Shown here: one piece after another, positions 59,284 to 64,000 of the stretch
Position numbering within the stretch: position 1 is the first letter of the stretch
How the letters are laid out: each line of letters starts with the position of its first letter
DNA from: Halohasta salina
Lineage (GTDB): Archaea; Halobacteriota; Halobacteria; Halobacteriales; Haloferacaceae
DNA length: 64,000 bases
Direction of reading: 5' to 3'
Assembly: GCF_024178165.1 (NCBI RefSeq)
Contig: NZ_JAMZIE010000003.1
Coordinates: forward strand, 433,672 to 497,671
The notes under the pieces: generated by a model
The model's database searches: none
Told to the model about the DNA's origin: nothing
What the model saw: the letters and a program-made list of their open reading frames with translations, nothing else
Translations under genes and position numbers: made by a program

Positions 59284-60939
59284 TTACCGGAACCGCGTCG
59301 AGCCGCGCTCGAAGCCCGCCGCGAGCGTCGACTCGTCGAGCGAACAGACTGTCGGTCGACCGTGCGGGCAGGCAAAGGGCTGCTCGCACTCGCCCAGCCG
59401 ATCCAGCAACTGCTCGGCCTCGCTTCTGGTGAGCCGATCACCGGCTTTGAGTGAGGGGTGACAGGCCAGATCCGCCAGCAGTTCGTTCCGCTGATCGTCG
59501 GGCTGGTGGCCGGCAGCAAGCTGATCCAGCGTCTCGACGAGCGAGTCCGTGTCGGCAACGCGGCCGAGCGGGGCCGGGAGCCCCGACACGCGGAGAGTAC
59601 CGCCCCCGAAGGGCTCGATCTCGAAACCGAGGTCGGACAGCAGCTCCCCATGGCGCTCGGCGGCCGCTGCGGCCGCCGGAGCGACCGAAATCGTCTCCGG
59701 TGGGTCCAGTGGGGCGGTCGACACCCCCTCGTCGTCGACCGCCGCTCGGAGCCGCTCGTAGTTGATCCGTTCGTGAGCGGCGTGTTGGTCGACCACCAGC
59801 AGTTCGTCGCCGTCTTCACAGAGCAGATACAGGTCCCGAAACGGGCCGATGACGCGGACCTCGCCGAAGGGATCCGAGCGGTCGACCGCCGCCAGCTCGG
59901 TGTCGAGATCGGTTGCGGCGGTGTCGGTACGTCGGATATCGGCAGTCGTCAGCGCCTCCGAGACCGCCCGCTCGACGGCCGCCTCGATCTCCTCGCGAAC
60001 GGTGAGCCCGACCTCCTCCTTGGCAGGGTGGACGTTCGGGTCGACCGTTCCGGCCGGTGGCTCAATATCGATCGCGGCAATCGGATACTTCCCACCAAGA
60101 ATGAGCGACCCGTAGCCACTCACTACCGCCCGACGAAGGCCGGTGTCGGTGACCGGGCGGCCGCCGACCGAGACCCGAACGTGGTCGCGTGTCGACCGAG
60201 TAACCGATGGATAACAGCAGACACCAGCGATAGATAACTCATCATTGTCGACTGTCGTCTCGTGGTGAATGACCGTCGACCGGCTTGCGGTGCCGGCGTC
60301 GTAGACTCCGAGGAGGGCGTCCCGCAATCCGTTGCCGCTCGTCGTGAACGTCTCGTTGCCGTTGTGACTCAGCGAGAACCGGACCTCCGGGCGGGCCAGC
60401 GCGTACCGCGCAAGTAGCTCGCTGATCCGGCCGAACTCGGCGGCCTCCCCGGCCAGCGACTCCCGGCGGGCGGGACGGTCGGCGAACAGGTCAGTGACGG
60501 TGACGGTCGTCCCCTGTGCTCGCCCGGCGTTCGAGACGGTCACCCCGTCGTCGACCCGGAGCTCCGTTCCGACGGCCTCACCGTCGTTGGTTACGAGTTC
60601 GAGGGTCGCACAGTCTGCGATAGCTGCCAGCGCCTCCCCCCGGAAGCCGAGCGTCGACACGCCGGTGGGATCGGCCCCCGTTTCGGCGGGCAGCTTGCTC
60701 GTCGCGTGGCGTTCGACGGCGCGTTCGGCATCGATACGTGAGAGGCCACAGCCGTCGTCGGCGACCCGGATCCGATCGGTACCGTCGTCTTCGACGGTGA
60801 CCTCGATCCGTCCGGCTCCCGCGTCGAGGGCGTTGTCGACGAGTTCGGCGACAACACGAGCCGGACGGGTAATCACCTCGCCGGCAGCGATCTGGGCCAC
60901 CGTCGCCTCATCGAGTCGGTGGATCGTCGGCCTGTCCAT
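59284..60939 (-). CDS. mutL: DNA mismatch repair protein MutL (endonuclease type)
   Basis: A 551-residue MutL. The GHKL ATPase has ELVDNALDAGAG, VADDGCGL, STLGFRGEAL. The C-terminal domain has the endonuclease motif VDQHAAHERINYE, plus DLACHPSLKAG and CPHGRP, the remaining metal-site segments. Thus it is the nicking type, consistent with lack of MutH in archaea. It starts 65 bases downstream of mutS and is likely co-expressed. Confidence 0.95.
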   Translation of the reverse strand: MDRPTIHRLDEATVAQIAAGEVITRPARVVAELVDNALDAGAGRIEVTVEDDGTDRIRVADDGCGLSRIDAERAVERHATSKLPAETGADPTGVSTLGFRGEALAAIADCATLELVTNDGEAVGTELRVDDGVTVSNAGRAQGTTVTVTDLFADRPARRESLAGEAAEFGRISELLARYALARPEVRFSLSHNGNETFTTSGNGLRDALLGVYDAGTASRSTVIHHETTVDNDELSIAGVCCYPSVTRSTRDHVRVSVGGRPVTDTGLRRAVVSGYGSLILGGKYPIAAIDIEPPAGTVDPNVHPAKEEVGLTVREEIEAAVERAVSEALTTADIRRTDTAATDLDTELAAVDRSDPFGEVRVIGPFRDLYLLCEDGDELLVVDQHAAHERINYERLRAAVDDEGVSTAPLDPPETISVAPAAAAAAERHGELLSDLGFEIEPFGGGTLRVSGLPAPLGRVADTDSLVETLDQLAAGHQPDDQRNELLADLACHPSLKAGDRLTRSEAEQLLDRLGECEQPFACPHGRPTVCSLDESTLAAGFERGSTRFR

Positions 60940-60972
60940 CGGTTGGTCGACCGCAGTCGCCCGACGAGTTTA

Positions 60973-60985
60973 GCCCCTTCGGGGC
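60973..60985 (-). terminator. Hairpin between mutS and mutL
   Basis: GCCCC-TTC-GGGGC forms a perfect five-base-pair GC stem in the mutS-mutL gap. It may partly stop or stabilise transcripts; a full terminator is uncertain. Confidence 0.35.
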
Positions 60986-61004
60986 AGTAGGCGGCAACTA
61001 ACTA

Positions 61005-63803
61005 TTATCGGAGTTCCGACCGGAGTTCGTCGAGCGTGTTGAGTGCCTCCAACGGCGTCATGCTCGCCACGTCGAGCGCCCGGAGCGCGACGGCGACCCG
61101 AACCATCGACTCCTCGTCGAGTGGCTCGTCGACCGCGGGGTCCGGCGTTCCATCGAAAAAGGCCTCCTCGGGATACGACGCCCGGTCGTCCGAGCTGTCG
61201 GGCTCGAAGGCCTCCTCGGGGTAGGAGACACGGTCCTCGACCGTCTCGGTCTGCTCGCCGTCCGACTCCTGCGGCGTGTCGGCCGCCGACTCGTCGGCCG
61301 GTTCCGACCGGGGTTCGGCTGACGGATCGGGATCGGACGGGGACGTCTCGGAGCTGCCGCCGGCCGCGTCCGCACTACCGCTTTCGGTCCTATCGGTCGA
61401 CTCGACGACCGCCCGCGCGCGGTCGACGACCGTCTCGGGGACCCCGGCCATCCGGGCGACTTCGATACCGTAGGACGCCGACGACGCGCCGGGGGCGATC
61501 CGATGGAGGAAAGTGATCTCCTCGCCCTCGCGGGTGGCCGCGAAATGTCGGTTGACGACCCCCTCGCGTTCGTCGGCCAGCGCGGTAAGTCCGTGGTAAT
61601 GAGTCGCAAACAGGGTCGTTGCGCCCAGTTCGTCGTGGATGAACTCGGTGGTCGCTCGTGCGATGGCGAGCCCGTCGGCCGTGGAGGTGCCGCGGCCGAC
61701 CTCGTCGAGCAGCACCAGCGAGTCCTCGGTCGCGTCGTGGAGGATCTCGGTGAGTTCGCTCATCTCCCGCATGAACGTCGACTGGCCGCCGGCGATGTCG
61801 TCGCTCGCACCCACGCGGGTGAAGATCCGATCCAGTACCGGCAGTTCGGCGGCTTCCGCGGGGACGAAGCTGCCGATCTGGGCCAGCAGACAGGTGAGTG
61901 CGACCTGTCGCATGTAGGTCGACTTCCCGCTCATGTTCGGGCCGGTGATGATCGCCACCTCGCCGGCTGAGAGGTCCGCATCGTTCGGGACGAACGATTC
62001 TTGGGTGGTTTCGACGACCGGGTGTCGACCGCCCTCGATACTGATGCCGCCGTCGTCTGCGTGGAACGTCGGCCGGATGTAGTCACCCTCGGCGGCGACC
62101 GTCGCCAGCGCACAGACGGCGTCGAGTTCGGCGATGGCGGTCGCCAACGCCTGAATCCGCTCGGTTTCGGCGGCGACCTGCTGGCGGACCTCGCAGAACA
62201 GTTCGTATTCGAGGCTGTCGGCACGCTCGGCGGCCCCGAAGATCTCGTTTTCCCGCTCTTTGAGTTCGGGCGTGTAGAACCGCTCGGCGTTTTTGAGCGT
62301 CTGCCGGCGCGTGTAGTCCTCAGGGACCCGATCGAGGTTCGGGTTCGTGACCTCGATGTAGTAGCCATGGACCTGGTTGTGGCCGACCGACAGCGAGTCG
62401 ATCCCGGTTCGTTCGCGTTCGGCCGCCTCCAGTTCCGCGACCCACTGTCGACCCTCCCGCTCAGTCGTTCGGAGCTTGTCGAGTTCCGCGTCGAAACTCG
62501 GCTCGATGACGCCGCCCTCGGTGAGTTCGGCCGGCGGATCGTCGACGATCGCGCTATCGATCAACTCGGCGACCTCCTCGATGGGGTCGACCCGCTCGCG
62601 GTAGGCCGTCAGCGCCTCGCGTCCCGCGAGGGTCTCGACGAGATCCGGGACGACCGACAGGGTCGCCTGCAGCGACCGGAGGTCCCGCGCGTTTGCCCGG
62701 CCGCGGGAGACCCGACCGATCAGTCGTTCGAGATCGTAGGCAGTGGCTAACTGGTCCTGGAGGGCGGCCCGAGCCACCGAGTCGCCGACCAGCGCCGCGA
62801 CGGCGTCGTGTCTGGCCGCGATCGCCTCGCGGTCGACCAGCGGCCGACGGAGCCACCGGCTGAGACAGCGCCGCCCGAGCGCCGAGGCGGTCTCGTCGAT
62901 GACATCGAACAGCGTGTCGCCCGCCCCCGGGCCGCGGTTCTCGAACAGTTCGAGACTCCGGAGGGCGGCGGCATCGAGCCGGAGGTGGTCCTGGGGCTCG
63001 TAGCGCCGGATCCGTGAGACGTACTCCAGCGAGCCGTCGTCGCCCTGTGTGTACTCGGCGTAGGCCAACACCGCCCCGCAGGCCCGGCGTTCGGCGTCGG
63101 TCGAGAGGTGGCGGTCGGGATCGACGTAAGCCGACAGACAATCAGCGGCGGCCTCGGGGTCGAACAGCGCCGCGTCGACGGCGGTCTCCATCCAGTCGGT
63201 CGCGTCGTCTGCGGGCGTGACCGTCGGCGTCTCGGGAGCGACCAGCAGTTCCGCGGGCTCGATCCGGTCGAGTTCCTCGGCGAGCCCCGCCCGGTCGGGG
63301 ACGGTCGTGACCAGACACTCGCCGGTCGAGACGTCGACCGCAGCGATGCCGAACCCGTCCTCGTCGTCCTGGATGGCGCTGGCAACGTAGTTCGTCGTGC
63401 CCGAGGCCAGCAGTTCCTCCTCGACGACCGTGCCCGGCATAATGACGCGGGTGACCGCACGGTCGACCAACCCTGTCGCTTCTTCGGCGTCCTCGACCTG
63501 ATCGGCGATGGCGACCCGGTAGCCGGCGGCTACCAGCCGCTCCAGGTAGGAACTCGCGTTGTCGATCGGGATCCCGGCCATCGGATACGTGCCCGTCGAA
63601 TCTTCCCGCTGGGTCAGCGTCACCTCACAGACGCGGGCGACCTCCTCGGCGGCCTCACAGAAGGCCTCGTAGAAGTCGCCGACCTGAAACAACACGAGGG
63701 CCTCGTCGTGGTGCTCACACAGCTCCAGATACTGGCTCAACATCGGGGTGAGTTCGCTCCGTCTGTCTGCCATCGTTGGCGGTGGCCCGGTAGCGGGTGT
63801 CAT
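61005..63803 (-). CDS. mutS: DNA mismatch repair protein MutS (MutS1)
   Basis: A 932-residue MutS1. The N-terminal mismatch domain has [16 protein letters not shown] with the Phe-x-Glu wedge form (GDFYEAF). The ATPase has Walker [19 protein letters not shown], Walker [17 protein letters not shown] and the FATHYHGL switch. A long acidic linker (about 795-890) with two SYPEEAF copies separates the ATPase from the C-terminal helix-turn-helix. ATG 63803 is chosen because minus-strand GTTTATATCG (63825-63834) is 27 bases upstream; the frame to 63878 would cross the promoter. Confidence 0.95.
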   Translation of the reverse strand: MTPATGPPPTMADRRSELTPMLSQYLELCEHHDEALVLFQVGDFYEAFCEAAEEVARVCEVTLTQREDSTGTYPMAGIPIDNASSYLERLVAAGYRVAIADQVEDAEEATGLVDRAVTRVIMPGTVVEEELLASGTTNYVASAIQDDEDGFGIAAVDVSTGECLVTTVPDRAGLAEELDRIEPAELLVAPETPTVTPADDATDWMETAVDAALFDPEAAADCLSAYVDPDRHLSTDAERRACGAVLAYAEYTQGDDGSLEYVSRIRRYEPQDHLRLDAAALRSLELFENRGPGAGDTLFDVIDETASALGRRCLSRWLRRPLVDREAIAARHDAVAALVGDSVARAALQDQLATAYDLERLIGRVSRGRANARDLRSLQATLSVVPDLVETLAGREALTAYRERVDPIEEVAELIDSAIVDDPPAELTEGGVIEPSFDAELDKLRTTEREGRQWVAELEAAERERTGIDSLSVGHNQVHGYYIEVTNPNLDRVPEDYTRRQTLKNAERFYTPELKERENEIFGAAERADSLEYELFCEVRQQVAAETERIQALATAIAELDAVCALATVAAEGDYIRPTFHADDGGISIEGGRHPVVETTQESFVPNDADLSAGEVAIITGPNMSGKSTYMRQVALTCLLAQIGSFVPAEAAELPVLDRIFTRVGASDDIAGGQSTFMREMSELTEILHDATEDSLVLLDEVGRGTSTADGLAIARATTEFIHDELGATTLFATHYHGLTALADEREGVVNRHFAATREGEEITFLHRIAPGASSASYGIEVARMAGVPETVVDRARAVVESTDRTESGSADAAGGSSETSPSDPDPSAEPRSEPADESAADTPQESDGEQTETVEDRVSYPEEAFEPDSSDDRASYPEEAFFDGTPDPAVDEPLDEESMVRVAVALRALDVASMTPLEALNTLDELRSELR

Positions 63804-63824
63804 TGGCGGTAGGCAGGACCCAAA

Positions 63825-63834
63825 CGATATAAAC
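63825..63834 (-). promoter_or_regulatory. TATA-like box for mutS-mutL
   Basis: Minus-strand GTTTATATCG centred about 27 bases before the ATG at 63803. Confidence 0.65.
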
Positions 63835-63904
63835 GCCTCGCTAATATCAAGAAAGAGAGATATACTCGAATCCGGCACTGTCTAGTTAGCGACCTCCTCA
63901 GTTG

Positions 63905-63982
63905 GCGTTCGATCATCTAGCGATTGATGCGGTCGCTGGCGGTTATAATAATGTACAAACTGCGAACACCAGCGACGAACGC
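63905..63982. repeat. Split inverted repeat able to form a branched hairpin
   Basis: GCGTTCG (63905-63911) and GTCGCTGG (63932-63939) are both complementary to one continuous right arm, CCAGCGACGAACGC (63969-63982). The 20 bases separating the left arms contain ATCA/TGAT that could pair on their own. The enclosed loop contains TTATAATAATG. The stretch is less GC-rich than the genes and reaches near the window end; its gene context to the right is not visible. Confidence 0.45.
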
Positions 63983-64000
63983 TCGACCGACTGCCCACCC

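Noticed and set aside
63951..64000. Start of an open frame (ATGTACAAACTG...) at the right edge
   Set aside because: Only about 16 codons are inside the window, without recognisable sequence; too little to call a gene.
1..64000. tRNA, rRNA, CRISPR arrays, complete insertion sequences or defence systems
   Set aside because: Reading both strands I saw no cloverleaf with conserved arms, no regularly spaced perfect repeats with unique spacers, no transposase or Cas-like gene. A covariance-model search would be needed to exclude tRNAs fully.

Overview
This window is a dense, GC-rich piece of chromosome from a halophilic archaeon (class Halobacteria). The proteins are strongly acidic. The genes are archaeal core genes (Spt5, SecE, PAN, family B DNA polymerase, Mre11-Rad50, Dph2, sn-glycerol-1-phosphate dehydrogenase, D-aminoacyl-tRNA deacylase, S19e, PDCD5-like protein, class I LysRS). 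Many starts sit about 26-28 bases downstream of a TATA-like box with no leader, as expected for haloarchaeal leaderless mRNAs. I could not assign a genus. I saw no rRNA, tRNA, CRISPR array or complete insertion sequence, and no gene-free stretch over 300 bases.

Layout. 1-4.5 kb: pabB-pabA-pabC-type chorismate cluster (the last gene runs off the left edge), a helix-hairpin-helix protein and aroE. 4.5-7.9 kb: dtdA, then ftsZ1-secE-spt5. 8-19.8 kb: zinc-finger protein, PHP protein, a regulator divergent from a metallophosphoesterase, alcohol dehydrogenase, FAD oxidoreductase, a lipid-anchored hydrolase-fold protein divergent from a threonine-synthase-like protein, a DtxR-type metal regulator, egsA, and small membrane proteins. 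19.9-24.1 kb: a respiratory cytochrome b operon whose electron-acceptor gene is a blue-copper protein and that contains no Rieske or cytochrome c gene. 24.3-28.6 kb: dph2, nth, PAN and small proteins. 28.7-36.6 kb: mre11-rad50, three small haloarchaeal genes and polB. 36.8-42.1 kb: sufCBD (Fe-S assembly) convergent with glpK. 42.4-48.4 kb: a four-gene Feo ferrous-iron operon with a DtxR-like operator at its start codon, then two convergent TrkH potassium transporters. 48.4-56.5 kb: hisS, an EamA transporter, rps19e-PDCD5-PP-loop operon, thiL, site-2 protease, moaE. 56.6-64 kb: pyrH-lysS, a zinc ribbon protein, mutL and mutS.

Most of the window is core genome. The observations I find most worth checking are three neighbouring proteins that keep an enzyme fold but have lost the key catalytic residue (hydrolase Ser to Gly, threonine-synthase PLP Lys to Tyr, NAD-kinase-like protein without GGDGT); the Rieske-less cytochrome b operon with its set of small uncharacterised membrane subunits; the iron operator overlapping the feoA start codon; perfect inverted repeats in the promoter/leader regions of ftsZ1, trkH and hisS; and recent-looking tandem duplications of 20-21 bases, including matched heptad repeats in both arms of the Rad50 coiled coil. 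I did not find a clear mobile or defence system.
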